Positions 1 to 8,271 are shown, counted from the stretch's first letter. The stretch: DNA of 64,000 bases from Epilithonimonas mollis (GCF_900142325.1 NZ_FRAM01000001.1:1572279-1636278); one strand, 5' to 3'. The notes: a model not told the origin generated them from the sequence alone. Program-made: numbers and translations.

Positions 1-284
1 AATTTATTTTTTGTTTTAAATTCTTTTAATTCAGTTTGCTTTACGGATTCATATTTCACTTTTCCGGATTCGAAATCTTTTTTGAAATCTGCATAATTCT
101 GAACCCATCCGTTTGAATGGCCAAACGAAACATCGTCAGAAAATAAATCCAGAATTTTAGAATCATTCTCTTCCATCAGCGAATCTAATTTTGAAACCTG
201 AAACAATAGATTTTTTTCTGTTCTTGAATGTTGTGACAATCCGAGGACGAAACAAAACATCAAAAACACTTGAAGCATTTTCAT
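1..284 (-). CDS. Exported SnoaL/DUF4440-like protein, 3' end cut by window edge
   Basis: Reading leftwards from the ATG at 284 gives about 94 residues before the window ends. A short hydrophobic start (MKMLQVFLMFCFVLGLSQ) looks like a signal peptide. It is followed by a pattern typical of the NTF2-like DUF4440 fold: an early helix LDSLMEENDSKILDLFSDD, then VSFGHSNGWVQNYADF. Proteins of this fold are small cone-shaped domains with varied or unknown substrates. The C-terminal half is missing because of the window edge, so it is not a pseudogene on this evidence. A second in-frame ATG lies at 278. The assignment is by pattern only. Confidence 0.7.
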   Translation of the reverse strand, partial: MKMLQVFLMFCFVLGLSQHSRTEKNLLFQVSKLDSLMEENDSKILDLFSDDVSFGHSNGWVQNYADFKKDFESGKVKYESVKQTELKEFKTKNK

Positions 285-331
285 TTGTGTAATATTAAAA
301 ATATTGACTTTATAAAATCATGCATTAAAAT

Positions 332-357
332 TAAAAAATCCCGAACGATTCCGGATT
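332..357 (-). terminator. Rho-independent terminator after the SDR gene
   Basis: Read on the minus strand, AATCC and GGATT arms enclose a further GAA/TTC pairing with one C-C mismatch, followed by a run of six T (331-338 region). It lies between the stop of the SDR gene at 408 and the next start at 284. Confidence 0.6.
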
Positions 358-407
358 GATTATTATCATAAATTCAAAAATATTTCAAATATTTGTCAAA
401 TACAGAA

Positions 408-1160
408 TTATGACTTGCGATAAATCGTTCTTGGTTCTGCTTGTGCTTTTGGATAAATCGCAATTTCTGCAATCGAAACGCGTTCCGGAGCATTGATGCA
501 ATAAGCAATAGTGTCAGCAATATCTTCCGGAAGTAATGGTTCATAGCCGGCATAAACGGTCGCCGCTCTCTCACTGTCACCCTTGAATCTTACTTTAGAA
601 AAATCAGTTTTCACAGCGCCCGGCTGGATATTCGTCACACGGATTCCGAATTCTGTCAATTCGATTCTCATGCCTTCAGAAATCACATCGACTGCTTTTT
701 TGGAAGCACAATAAACCACGCCATTGGCATAAGTTTGTCTAGAAGCAACAGAACTGATATTGATGATTTGTCCATTTTGTTTTTCTTTCATCAGTTTAAT
801 AATCGGTTGAGAAACATAAAGCAAACCTTTTACATTGCCGTCTAACATTGCATTCCAATCGTTTATGTCTCCATCGGAAATAGGGTCTAATCCGTGAGCA
901 TTTCCAGCGTTATTAATCAAAACATCAATGTTTTTCCAATCTTCGGGAAGTGAATTAATAGCAGAGAAAACTTCATCAGAATTCCGGACATCGAAGTTTA
1001 AACTAAAAATTTCGGTTTGTTGAGATAATTGAGCTTTTAGTTCGTCTAAAACATTCTGATTTCTCCCACAGATAATCAATTTGTTCTTTTGTTGTGCAAG
1101 TAGAATAGCAGTCGCTTTTCCAATTCCGGAAGTGGCGCCGGTAATGAATATTGTTTTCAA
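408..1160 (-). CDS. SDR-family NAD(P)-dependent oxidoreductase
   Basis: This 250-residue protein is a classical short-chain dehydrogenase of normal length. The nucleotide-binding TGATSGIG is at residues 7-14, NNAG at 83-86, the catalytic Ser at 137, and the YxxxK pair is Y150/K154. A PGAVKTDF segment follows, as in the YdfG/serine 3-dehydrogenase type, which oxidises or reduces small 3-hydroxy acids and carbonyls. The substrate cannot be read from the sequence. The start codon is TTG at 1160: an in-frame TAA lies five codons upstream, no ATG is available, and residues MKTIFITG match the usual family N-terminus. A minus-strand TAAATTTG box at 1183-1190 probably serves as its -7 element. Confidence 0.93.
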   Translation of the reverse strand: MKTIFITGATSGIGKATAILLAQQKNKLIICGRNQNVLDELKAQLSQQTEIFSLNFDVRNSDEVFSAINSLPEDWKNIDVLINNAGNAHGLDPISDGDINDWNAMLDGNVKGLLYVSQPIIKLMKEKQNGQIINISSVASRQTYANGVVYCASKKAVDVISEGMRIELTEFGIRVTNIQPGAVKTDFSKVRFKGDSERAATVYAGYEPLLPEDIADTIAYCINAPERVSIAEIAIYPKAQAEPRTIYRKS

Positions 1161-1202
1161 TTTTACTGTAGATTAATTACTGCAAATTTAAGTGATATCA
1201 AA

Positions 1203-1230
1203 GAAAAATCCCGAATAATTTCCGGGATTG
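1203..1230 (-). terminator. Rho-independent terminator after msrB
   Basis: Minus strand: AATCCCG stem, nine-base loop, CGGGATT, then a T run. It sits just past the msrB stop at 1239. Confidence 0.7.
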
Positions 1231-1238
1231 ATTTTAGA

Positions 1239-1784
1239 CTATTTTTTGCTGTCTGCCACAAAATCCAGACTCGCCGAATTCATGCAATATCTAGTGCCTG
1301 TCGGTGGCGGCCCATCATTGAATACGTGACCTAAATGCGAATCGCAGCGTTTGCAAAGAACTTCTGTCCTCTCCATACCGTGAGAAGAATCGCGTTTGTA
1401 AATCACGCCTTCTTTGTCCGCTTCGAAGAAGCTTGGCCAGCCACAAGTGCTCGCAAATTTGGAATCAGAACGGAATAAATGGTTGCCGCAAACAGCACAG
1501 TAATATTCGCCCAATTCATCAAACTCATTATATTTCCCAGTGAAGGGATATTCTGTATTAGCTTCTCTTGCAATGGCATAAACTTCCGGCGAAAGGATTT
1601 TTTTCCATTCTTCATTGGAAACATGAAGTTTTGTTCTGTCGGTTCTTGAGTAGTACGGATTGTTGGCGTGTGTGTTATCTTCCATTTTAGTTTGTTGTGT
1701 GGGTTGTTTGGTTAAGTCGACTTTTTTCTGCGCGCACTGTTGCAAAAATAAAGTCATTATCATTAAAAAAATTAATTTTTTCAT
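1239..1784 (-). CDS. msrB: Peptide-methionine (R)-S-oxide reductase, lipoprotein form
   Basis: MsrB reduces methionine-R-sulfoxide in oxidised proteins. The 181-residue product starts with a lipoprotein signal (LFLQQC, lipidated Cys17), so it should be anchored in the envelope and repair periplasmic proteins rather than cytosolic ones. The fold is complete. Zinc-site CxxC pairs are at 96/99 and 144/147, the family segment CGWPSFF is at 114-120, HLGHVFNDG follows, and the catalytic Cys is C167 in RYCMNS. About 40 low-complexity residues link the lipid anchor to the domain. It is the last gene before a minus-strand terminator and looks monocistronic. Confidence 0.95.
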   Translation of the reverse strand: MKKLIFLMIMTLFLQQCAQKKVDLTKQPTQQTKMEDNTHANNPYYSRTDRTKLHVSNEEWKKILSPEVYAIAREANTEYPFTGKYNEFDELGEYYCAVCGNHLFRSDSKFASTCGWPSFFEADKEGVIYKRDSSHGMERTEVLCKRCDSHLGHVFNDGPPPTGTRYCMNSASLDFVADSKK

Positions 1785-1881
1785 TTGTTATTTCTATTGT
1801 TTTAAAGGTCAGATGAAACGCAAGCTTCTCATCTGTGTAAATTTACTAAATCCAATGTTGGATTCCATTATCATAAGATAG

Positions 1882-3240
1882 TTAAACAAACGCACTCATT
1901 CCTGTAATTGAACGGCCGACAATCAGCGAATTGATTTCTTTTGTGCCTTCGTATGAATAAATCGCTTCTGCATCGGCAACAAAGCGGGCAACATCGTGTT
2001 CCAGGAGAATTCCGTTTCCGCCCATTACTTCTCTTGCCTGTGCAACGACATCTCTGGTTCTGAGACTGCAAAAAACTTTTGCCAAAGATGCATGTTCGTC
2101 TTTCAAAATACCAGTATCCTGCATCTCCGAAAGTCGAAAAACCAAGGTTTGCATCGCGGTTAAATTCGACAACATTTCCACCAAATGTCCCTGCACTAAT
2201 TGAAACGAAGCAATCGGTTTTCCGAATTGCCTGCGTTTTCTGGTGTAATCCAAAGCGCTCTCGTAAGCACCTCTTGCGCAGCCTGTCGCCATCCACGCAA
2301 CGCCAGCTCTTGTCATCTGAAGAACTTTTGCGGTGTCTTTGAAACTGTTGGCGTGTTCCATTTTCTGAGAATCGGCAACGAAGCAATCTTTCATTGTGAC
2401 GAGTCCGTTCTGCACAATTCTTAGCGCCATTTTTCCTTTGATTTTTTCGACTTCAAATCCTGGTGTATCTTTCTCAACAATGAAGCCTTTAACCTGATTG
2501 TCATCATCATCCCTTGCCCAAATAATAATCACATCCGCAAAAGTGGCGTTTCCAATCCATTTTTTCTGTCCGTTCAGAATCCAGCCGCCTTCTACTTTTT
2601 TGCAGGTTGTCGTTAATCCGCCAGCTGCGCCGGAACCAACTTCCGGTTCTGTCAATCCAAATGCACCGATCAAATCGAATTGTTGCATTCCGGGAAGGTA
2701 TTTTTGTTTTTGTTCCTCTGAGCCGCACATATAAATCGAACCCATTGACAATCCTGACTGAACGCCGAAAAATGTTGCCAAAGAAGCGTCTACCCTGGCA
2801 ATTTCCATCGCAATAACACCTTCCATCAGGAAAGGCAAATTAGGGCAGCCGTAACCTTCGTAAGTTACGCCACAGAGATTTAATTTTTTAAATTTTGGAA
2901 TGAGTTCGTGCGGGAAATCGTCTGTCAGCCAATATCTGTTGACCAAAGGTTTTGCTTCTTTCTCCATAAATTCTCTAACCTTCAGCTGAATTGCTCTTTG
3001 TTCATCCGTCAGTTTCAAATGCAATTCATAAAAGTCACCGTTGATGGGTGGCAATTCTTTTTTCTTTCCGGAGGAATCCAGCATTTTTGTTAAACCTTTG
3101 ATTTGATTTTCGTCCAGCTTTGAAAATTGATCCATCAGCTTTGGAATGTCAACTTTTTGAGAAATTTTGGAGATCTGGTCCATATCAATATGTTTCAGAA
3201 GATTGAAAATGCCTTTGATTTTAGAAATCGTGCTGTTCAT
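1882..3240 (-). CDS. Acyl-CoA dehydrogenase, glutaryl-CoA dehydrogenase-like
   Basis: The 452-residue flavoprotein has the three-domain acyl-CoA dehydrogenase layout: an N-terminal helical part, a middle beta domain (GAFGLTEPEVGSGAAG, then NGQKKWIGNATFADV) and a C-terminal helical domain (RRQFGKPIASFQLVQ, EVMGGNGILLEHDVAR). The likely catalytic base is Glu431 in YSYEGTKEIN, the position used in the glutaryl-CoA and short-branched-chain group. An extra segment of about 60 residues precedes the catalytic fold and is common in Bacteroidota members. It would act in cytoplasmic acyl-CoA or amino-acid breakdown. The exact acyl substrate is not determined by the sequence. Confidence 0.93.
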   Translation of the reverse strand: MNSTISKIKGIFNLLKHIDMDQISKISQKVDIPKLMDQFSKLDENQIKGLTKMLDSSGKKKELPPINGDFYELHLKLTDEQRAIQLKVREFMEKEAKPLVNRYWLTDDFPHELIPKFKKLNLCGVTYEGYGCPNLPFLMEGVIAMEIARVDASLATFFGVQSGLSMGSIYMCGSEEQKQKYLPGMQQFDLIGAFGLTEPEVGSGAAGGLTTTCKKVEGGWILNGQKKWIGNATFADVIIIWARDDDDNQVKGFIVEKDTPGFEVEKIKGKMALRIVQNGLVTMKDCFVADSQKMEHANSFKDTAKVLQMTRAGVAWMATGCARGAYESALDYTRKRRQFGKPIASFQLVQGHLVEMLSNLTAMQTLVFRLSEMQDTGILKDEHASLAKVFCSLRTRDVVAQAREVMGGNGILLEHDVARFVADAEAIYSYEGTKEINSLIVGRSITGMSAFV

Positions 3241-3346
3241 AGATTTGTTTTCTTGTAGAATGCAATTAATATTCCTAACGTATTAAATTTCTAGACACAA
3301 AATTTTACCTGAATAATCGTTGTGTCTTGTGAAAAAATTTTGTGGC

Positions 3347-3377
3347 TTTTGTGGTTGGTATAAATTTCATAATTTTG
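3347..3377 (+). promoter_or_regulatory. Bacteroidota-type promoter for the Cys-rich metal protein
   Basis: TTTTG at 3347-3351 and TAATTTTG at 3370-3377, 18 nt apart, fit the -33/-7 consensus of flavobacterial vegetative sigma. The ATG at 3385 lies only 7 nt beyond, so the leader would be very short. Confidence 0.5.
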
Positions 3378-3384
3378 CAAAGCC

Positions 3385-3756
3385 ATGTTGAGAAAACTGC
3401 AATTGATATTAATGATTTTCTGTTTGGGAATTTTTGTATTTCCAAAGCAGAATTTTAATGCTCAGGTTGCTCAGAGTTCTTGTTGCGAAGTTCAGAAAGA
3501 CAGTTCTGACTGTTGCAAAAAGGGCGAGAAAAAATCAGATTCCTGTCATCACGATTCCAAAAAAGAAAAAGACTGCAAAGACAATTGCACCACTTGCAAA
3601 ACCTGCAGTTCGGGATTTGTTTTCTCCGTTGTTCTGAATAATTTAGACAACAAACTGAAGACACCGTTTTTCACAATCAGCAATCCGTTTTCTTATTATT
3701 CACAATCACCCTCAGCAAGGTCTTTCAATATCTGGCAACCGCCTAAACTTGGTTAA
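3385..3756 (+). CDS. Small exported Cys-rich protein of a metal locus
   Basis: The 123-residue protein has a signal peptide (about residues 1-26). A mature domain follows with nine Cys, in pairs at 33/34 and 43/44 and then at 54, 64, 68, 71 and 74, plus His55/56 and many Lys/Asp. The C-terminal half is a conserved-looking segment ending SFNIWQPPKLG. Such Cys/His density suggests binding of a soft metal such as copper in the periplasm. It is followed by an HMA-domain protein and an HMA-TonB receptor on the same strand. A second protein with the same layout and ending (IWEPPKIG) is encoded at 63,135-63,551 on the mobile element. I do not recognise a named family. The metal role is inferred from composition and neighbours. 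Confidence 0.8.
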   Translation: MLRKLQLILMIFCLGIFVFPKQNFNAQVAQSSCCEVQKDSSDCCKKGEKKSDSCHHDSKKEKDCKDNCTTCKTCSSGFVFSVVLNNLDNKLKTPFFTISNPFSYYSQSPSARSFNIWQPPKLG

Positions 3757-3771
3757 TTTTAATTAGTAATC

Positions 3772-3841
3772 TCTCGCTGATTTAGTAAATATTACAAATT
3801 TATCTGAAAATTTATCTGTTAAATCCGTAAAATCTGCGAGA
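3772..3841. repeat. Inverted-repeat-bounded intergenic element
   Basis: TCTCGCTGATTTA at 3772-3784 and TAAAATCTGCGAGA at 3828-3841 are imperfect reverse complements bounding 70 bp between the Cys-rich gene and the HMA gene. Similar AATCTGCGAGA strings are, as I recall, common between flavobacterial genes, so this may be an interspersed repeat rather than a local regulator. Confidence 0.45.
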
Positions 3842-3901
3842 ATTAAAATCCAAAGATTTATTTAAAAAAATCTTAATTCAAACCAATTAAAATTAATCAA
3901 A

Positions 3902-4294
3902 ATGAATACAATCATAAAATCAGGATTTTTATTCCTTTCCATATTTCTATTCTCCAATTTTTCTGCTCAAACCAAATCCTTCAAAGCGAAAGTAGAAGGC
4001 AACTGCGGCATGTGCAAAGATCGCATCGAAATGGCTGCTAAATCTGACAAAAACGTAAAGTCAGCTGACTGGAGTATGAGCAAAAAAGTACTGACTGTGA
4101 GCTATGACGCTTCCAAAACGGATAAAAAATCGATCCTGAAAAGTGTTGCGGAAGTTGGTCACGATAATGAAATGTTCCGTGCTTCTGACAAAGTCTATGA
4201 AGATTTGGATGCTTGCTGCCAGTACGACCGTCCTGACAACAGCAAAAAAATGGCGAAAAATGCAGATACAAAACAAGTCTGCGAGCTTAAGTAA
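3902..4294 (+). CDS. Secreted HMA (heavy-metal-associated) domain protein
   Basis: The 130-residue protein has a signal peptide (residues 1-22) and one HMA ferredoxin-like domain with the metal-binding loop GNCGMCKDRIE, Cys35 and Cys38. After the domain comes VGHDNEMF and a vicinal Cys pair at 105/106 (ACCQYDR). HMA domains bind Cu(I), Zn(II) or Hg(II) and pass them by ligand exchange. Here the signal peptide puts this in the periplasm or outside rather than in a P-type ATPase. The same module, with the same Cys spacing and the same tail, begins the next gene, 20 nt downstream, so one transcript is likely. Which metal it carries is not known. Confidence 0.88.
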   Translation: MNTIIKSGFLFLSIFLFSNFSAQTKSFKAKVEGNCGMCKDRIEMAAKSDKNVKSADWSMSKKVLTVSYDASKTDKKSILKSVAEVGHDNEMFRASDKVYEDLDACCQYDRPDNSKKMAKNADTKQVCELK

Positions 4295-4313
4295 TTAATT
4301 TAAATTTTTGACG

Positions 4314-6674
4314 ATGAATTATTTAAGTAGAAAACTTATGTTTTCTGTGCTGCTCGTTTGTTCCATATTTTCTTTTGCACAAACCGTTACAGAACAGTTT
4401 TTGGTAAAAGGAAATTGCAATATGTGCAAAGCCAGAATAGAAAAAGCAGCCTTGAAAGCCGGAGCACAGACCGCCAACTGGACCGCCGATAATCAAACGT
4501 TGACGATGACGCTTGACGAATCGAAAGTCAAATGTGATGATATCCTGAAACAAATTGCAGAAGTTGGCCACGACAATGAGAAATATAAAGCGCCTGAAGA
4601 TGCTTATAAAAATCTGCCTGCGTGTTGTTTGTACACAAGAGGTTCTGATTATAAAGCGTCAAATGAAAATACTGACCACGACTCAGATTCTGATGAGAAA
4701 CAAATCCAAGGTGTAAAACTGACGAGAGAAAAAGAAGCAACAGCAATCAGCAAAAAAGAAGCTGGTTTGATTTTCAATATCAGTTCCAAAGAACTGTTGA
4801 AAGCGGCTTGCTGCAACCTTTCCGAAAGTTTTGAGACCAATGCAACAGTAGATGTTTCTTTCAGCAATGCAGTGACTGGAACCAAGCAGTTAAAAATGCT
4901 AGGATTAGACCAGAAATATACACTTCTGACAAAAGAACAACTGCCGGAAATCCGTGGATTGGCTGCGCCTTATGGATTGAATTTCATTCCTGGAAAATGG
5001 ATTGGCGGAATCCAGTTGACCAAAGGTGGAAGTACGGTTCTTAACGGTTACGAAAGTATCACGGGACAAATCAATACAGAACTTTTGAAAACGCATGCTG
5101 ACAATAAAAAATCGGAAACGGAAATCAATTTGTTTTCTGATAACAATGGTCGTGTTGAAGCAAATGTTACTCATACTTCTCCAGTTTCCGACAAATGGAG
5201 TCAAAGTGTTTTGCTCCACGGAAACGGAACTTTTGGCGATACGGACATGAACGATGACGGTTTTCTTGACAGACCGAAAGGAAGCCAGTTAAACGTAGCT
5301 TATTTATTGAATTACAATGATTTGGAGAACTCTGGTTTTGCTTCACATTTCGGAATTAATTATCTGAAAGACGAACGAACGGCTGGACAAATCGGATTCA
5401 ATAAAAGAATTCCACAAAAGGACCAATCGCTTTATGGTGTTGGGATTGATATTTCGAGATTTCAGGTTTGGAACAAAACAGGTTATGTTTTCAAAGGGAA
5501 ACCTTATCAAAGTTTGGGCTGGATGAATCAATTAACTTATCATCAGCAAGATAGCTTTTTTGGATTGAGGAATTATTTTGGGAAAGAAACGTCTTATTAT
5601 TCTAATTTGATTTTCGAAAGTATCATCGGAAATACGAACAACAAATATAAAGTTGGAGCGAGTTTCCTTTATGATAAGTACGATGAAAACTACATTCAAG
5701 ATGTCAGTTTCAGTGGAATCGAAGACTACAAAAGAACCGAAACTGTTCCAGGATTGTTTGCAGAATATACTTTGACGGGCGAAAAATTCACTTTGGTAAC
5801 AGGTGCTCGTGTTGATTTTCACAATCTTGCGGGAACGCAGTTTACGCCGAGAATGAATTTCAAATATGATTTGACTCCGAAAACCATTTTCCGAGTTTCG
5901 GCTGGAAGAGGTTTCCGAACTGCTAATATCTTTGCAGAAAGTCAGTCTTATTTTGCATCGAATCGTCAAATCCAAATCATCAATAATGGTGGTGAAATCT
6001 ATGGTTTGAAGCCAGAAATTGCGTGGAATTATGGCATTAGTCTTCAGCAGGAATTCAAATTGTTTGGGCGACAATCGACTATTTTGGCTGATTTTTTCAG
6101 GACGGATTTCCAGAATCAGGTGGTGACGGATTTGGATGAATCTGCTCAGAAAATTTTGTTCTACAATCTTGAAGGAAAATCGTTTGCCAATAGTTTCCAA
6201 ACGCAATGGGATTTCCAGCCTGTGAAAAATCTGGAATTCAGAATTGCCTACAAATATTATGATGTAGCTTTGGATTATTTGAGCGGATTGAAAAAAGTGC
6301 CTTTTATGGCTAAACATCGTGGATTTGCGAACCTGGCTTATTCAACCAATAAAACTGAAAGAGGCAGATTTTGGAGTTTTGACACCACTTTAAATTTAGT
6401 TGGAAAACAAAGACTCCCGAACACCAAATCGAATCCGGCAGAATTCCAGATTGGAGATTATTCACCAAGTTATACGACTTTGAATGCTCAGATTTCCAGA
6501 AACTTCTCGGAGAAAATCAGAGTTTATTTGGGCGGAGAGAACTTGACTGGTTATCAGCAAAAAGTTGCGATTCTTGATGCAGCAAATCCATTTGGAAATT
6601 ATTTTGACGGCGGAATGGTCTATGCACCGATTATGAAACAGAATTTCTACGTGGGTGTAGATTTTAAGTTTTAA
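4314..6674 (+). CDS. TonB-dependent receptor with N-terminal HMA metal-binding domain
   Basis: The 786-residue outer-membrane protein has a signal peptide (1-23), an HMA domain (about 26-95; Cys35 and Cys38 in GNCNMCKARIE), the tail VGHDNEK...ACCLYTR (Cys104/105), a His/Asp/Ser linker, a plug (about 150-265, with another Cys pair in KAACCNLSE) and a 22-strand-type barrel ending NFYVGVDFKF. TonB receptors import chelated metals or other scarce ligands using energy from TonB-ExbBD. An HMA domain in place of the usual carboxypeptidase-like N-terminal domain would sit in the periplasm and could receive the metal. The start is ATG 4314; the in-frame TTG at 4308 is less likely. It is the third gene of the Cys-rich/HMA/receptor row. 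Confidence 0.9.
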   Translation: MNYLSRKLMFSVLLVCSIFSFAQTVTEQFLVKGNCNMCKARIEKAALKAGAQTANWTADNQTLTMTLDESKVKCDDILKQIAEVGHDNEKYKAPEDAYKNLPACCLYTRGSDYKASNENTDHDSDSDEKQIQGVKLTREKEATAISKKEAGLIFNISSKELLKAACCNLSESFETNATVDVSFSNAVTGTKQLKMLGLDQKYTLLTKEQLPEIRGLAAPYGLNFIPGKWIGGIQLTKGGSTVLNGYESITGQINTELLKTHADNKKSETEINLFSDNNGRVEANVTHTSPVSDKWSQSVLLHGNGTFGDTDMNDDGFLDRPKGSQLNVAYLLNYNDLENSGFASHFGINYLKDERTAGQIGFNKRIPQKDQSLYGVGIDISRFQVWNKTGYVFKGKPYQSLGWMNQLTYHQQDSFFGLRNYFGKETSYYSNLIFESIIGNTNNKYKVGASFLYDKYDENYIQDVSFSGIEDYKRTETVPGLFAEYTLTGEKFTLVTGARVDFHNLAGTQFTPRMNFKYDLTPKTIFRVSAGRGFRTANIFAESQSYFASNRQIQIINNGGEIYGLKPEIAWNYGISLQQEFKLFGRQSTILADFFRTDFQNQVVTDLDESAQKILFYNLEGKSFANSFQTQWDFQPVKNLEFRIAYKYYDVALDYLSGLKKVPFMAKHRGFANLAYSTNKTERGRFWSFDTTLNLVGKQRLPNTKSNPAEFQIGDYSPSYTTLNAQISRNFSEKIRVYLGGENLTGYQQKVAILDAANPFGNYFDGGMVYAPIMKQNFYVGVDFKF

Positions 6675-6692
6675 AACTTTAAAATATGAATC

Positions 6693-6721
6693 AAAAAACC
6701 TCGTCAGATTTGGCGAGGTTT
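6693..6721 (-). terminator. Terminator between convergent genes
   Basis: AAACCTCG (6696-6703) pairs with CGAGGTTT (6714-6721). On the minus strand it is followed by six T and ends the 75-residue gene stopping at 6727. It may also stop the TonB receptor transcript on the plus strand, where the T run is shorter. Confidence 0.75.
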
Positions 6722-6726
6722 CGTCT

Positions 6727-6954
6727 TTATTGACTGTCTTTACTGTAAAACTCAGTCATCAGTTCATTCGCTTTTTCGAAATCATTTTCAGCAACTTTCA
6801 GCTGAACACCGCCACTCGTATTGTTGAACAAATTGTAAGTGTTGGCTAAAATATTTCCGAAAATAAAGGTTTCTATTCCATTCGTTTCCAAGAAAATTTT
6901 GAGCATTTCTGCTTCGATTTCTGTATTGAAAATCTTAAGTGTGATGAGTTCCAT
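6727..6954 (-). CDS. DUF2007 small protein
   Basis: The 75-residue cytoplasmic protein matches the DUF2007 pattern: ELITLKIFNTEIEAEMLKIFLETNGIE, then NTSGGVQLKVAENDFEKANELM. This is a ferredoxin-like alpha/beta fold sometimes called a putative signal-transducing protein and related in shape to PII-type domains. No function has been established. It stands alone between a terminator and a repeat hairpin. Confidence 0.85.
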   Translation of the reverse strand: MELITLKIFNTEIEAEMLKIFLETNGIETFIFGNILANTYNLFNNTSGGVQLKVAENDFEKANELMTEFYSKDSQ

Positions 6955-6982
6955 AAGTAATTTTATAATTTAATTTCAAACG

Positions 6983-7049
6983 CTTCGACTCCGCTCAACG
7001 TGACATAGTAAACTTTCTTTAAGAAATGTCAGTCTGAGCGGAGTCGAAG
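6983..7049. repeat. Palindromic intergenic repeat (REP-like hairpin)
   Basis: CTTCGACTCCGCTCA (6983-6997) and its exact reverse complement (7035-7049) bound 67 bp. Inner bases GTGACAT and ATGTCAG extend the pairing. It occupies most of the gap between the DUF2007 gene and pyrD. As I recall, closely similar strings recur between genes in Flavobacterium and Chryseobacterium genomes, so this is probably a dispersed repeat. It could also help end the pyrD transcript. Confidence 0.7.
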
Positions 7050-7069
7050 ACTTTATTTCTCTTCAAATA

Positions 7070-8080
7070 TTAAATCTTTTGTTTTAGAATCGCTTTGTTG
7101 ATTTCATTAATCAATTCCGGCCCTTCATAAATAAATCCTGTGTAAAGCTGAACAAGACTCGCGCCAGCTTCCAGCTTTTCCAAAGCATCTTGCGCCGAAT
7201 GAATTCCGCCAACACCAATAATCGGGAATGCTTTGCCACTTTTTTCCGATAAAAATCTTATGACTTCTGTCGAACGTTTTGTTAAAGGTTTTCCGGACAA
7301 TCCGCCCATTTCAGATTTATTTTCTGAAGTTAAATTTTCTCTGGATAAAGTTGTGTTGGTTGCAATCACGCCAGCGATTTGAGTGTCTTTAACAATATCA
7401 ATAATATCCAAAAGTTGCTCATCCGTCAAATCTGGTGCAATTTTCAGAAGAATCGGCTTTTGTTTTGGCTTTTCAAGGTTGAGATTTTGAAGCGTTGATA
7501 ATAATTCGGTCAAAGGTTTTTTCTCCTGGAGTTCACGGAGATTTGGTGTGTTTGGCGAACTGACATTAACCACGAAATAATCTACATAAGGAAATAATTT
7601 CTCGAAACAGATTTTGTAATCGTTAACTGCTTCTTCATTTGGCGTCACTTTATTCTTTCCGATGTTTCCGCCGATGAGAACGTTTTTGTTCTTCTTTAAT
7701 CTTTTAATTGCTTCATCAACGCCACCGTTATTGAAACCCATTCTGTTGATGATTGCAGAGTCTTCTTTCAATCGGAACAAGCGTTTTTTTTCATTTCCTG
7801 GCTGAGGTTTCGGTGTCAAAGTTCCGATTTCTATGAAACCGAATCCAAGGTCAGACAACTCGTTGAAGAGTTTTGCATCTTTATCAAAACCCGCAGCCAA
7901 TCCAACCGGATTTTTAAATTTTAATCCAAAAACTTCACGTTCCAGACGTTTATCTGTAATTGGTTTTGGCAAAAGTAATTTGGCTAGAAATCCAAAATTC
8001 TTCAATAAAGAAAATGTAAAATGATGAACTTCTTCTGGGTCGAATTTGAAAAGAAGCGGACGAATAAGGCTTTTGTACAT
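7070..8080 (-). CDS. pyrD: Dihydroorotate dehydrogenase (quinone), class 2
   Basis: PyrD oxidises dihydroorotate to orotate in pyrimidine synthesis and passes the electrons to quinone at the inner membrane. The 336-residue protein has the class 2 N-terminal amphipathic helices ([20 protein letters not shown]), the FMN-site [11 protein letters not shown] (60-70), and [15 protein letters not shown] with the catalytic Ser at 174/175. It also has TNTTLSRE and a phosphate-binding GVGGI region near the C-terminus. Length is normal. A minus-strand TAAATTTG box at 8096-8103 fits its -7 element. Confidence 0.96.
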   Translation of the reverse strand: MYKSLIRPLLFKFDPEEVHHFTFSLLKNFGFLAKLLLPKPITDKRLEREVFGLKFKNPVGLAAGFDKDAKLFNELSDLGFGFIEIGTLTPKPQPGNEKKRLFRLKEDSAIINRMGFNNGGVDEAIKRLKKNKNVLIGGNIGKNKVTPNEEAVNDYKICFEKLFPYVDYFVVNVSSPNTPNLRELQEKKPLTELLSTLQNLNLEKPKQKPILLKIAPDLTDEQLLDIIDIVKDTQIAGVIATNTTLSRENLTSENKSEMGGLSGKPLTKRSTEVIRFLSEKSGKAFPIIGVGGIHSAQDALEKLEAGASLVQLYTGFIYEGPELINEINKAILKQKI

Positions 8081-8160
8081 CGGAGAAAAGTTTTACAAAT
8101 TTACGTTTTTGTTAGGATAATTGGTTTAAAAAATCACTTTTATGAAGTGTTAAACACAAT

Positions 8161-8271
8161 GCCACAAAGATTAATTTTGATATCTAATATTTTTAAGGCA
8201 CAAAGTATTTAAAATCTTCGAATTTCTTGTGCTTTAAACTGTTTATTACTGTTATAATTCCTGTGCCTTTG
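8161..8271. repeat. Cluster of GCCACAAAG-type intergenic repeat motifs
   Basis: The gap between pyrD and the TPR regulator holds GCCACAAAG (8161-8169), GGCACAAAG (8197-8205), and the inverted forms CTTGTGC (8226-8232) and TGTGCCTTTG (8262-8271). A related string, TTTTGTGGCTTTTGTGG, occurs at 3338-3354. This looks like degraded copies of a dispersed repeat. No gene was found in the gap. Confidence 0.4.

Noticed and set aside
3385..3756. Assignment to the HYC_CC_PP small-protein family
   Set aside because: It lacks the HYC motif and the APPLY-type ending I know from that family; only the Cys pairs and the Pro-Pro agree loosely.
4308..4313. TTG start two codons before the receptor ATG (and similar upstream TTG starts at 10092, 28469, 30574, 58131, 63117)
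   Set aside because: In each case a later ATG begins the signal peptide or the family N-terminus, and the extra residues are not conserved-looking.
5532..6317. 261-codon open frame antisense to the HMA-TonB receptor
   Set aside because: It mirrors a well-supported receptor gene, has no start context or domain, and its amino-acid make-up is that of a shadow frame.
8021..8212. 63-codon plus-strand frame across the pyrD promoter
   Set aside because: It overlaps the pyrD start and the repeat motifs and has no domain or signal peptide.
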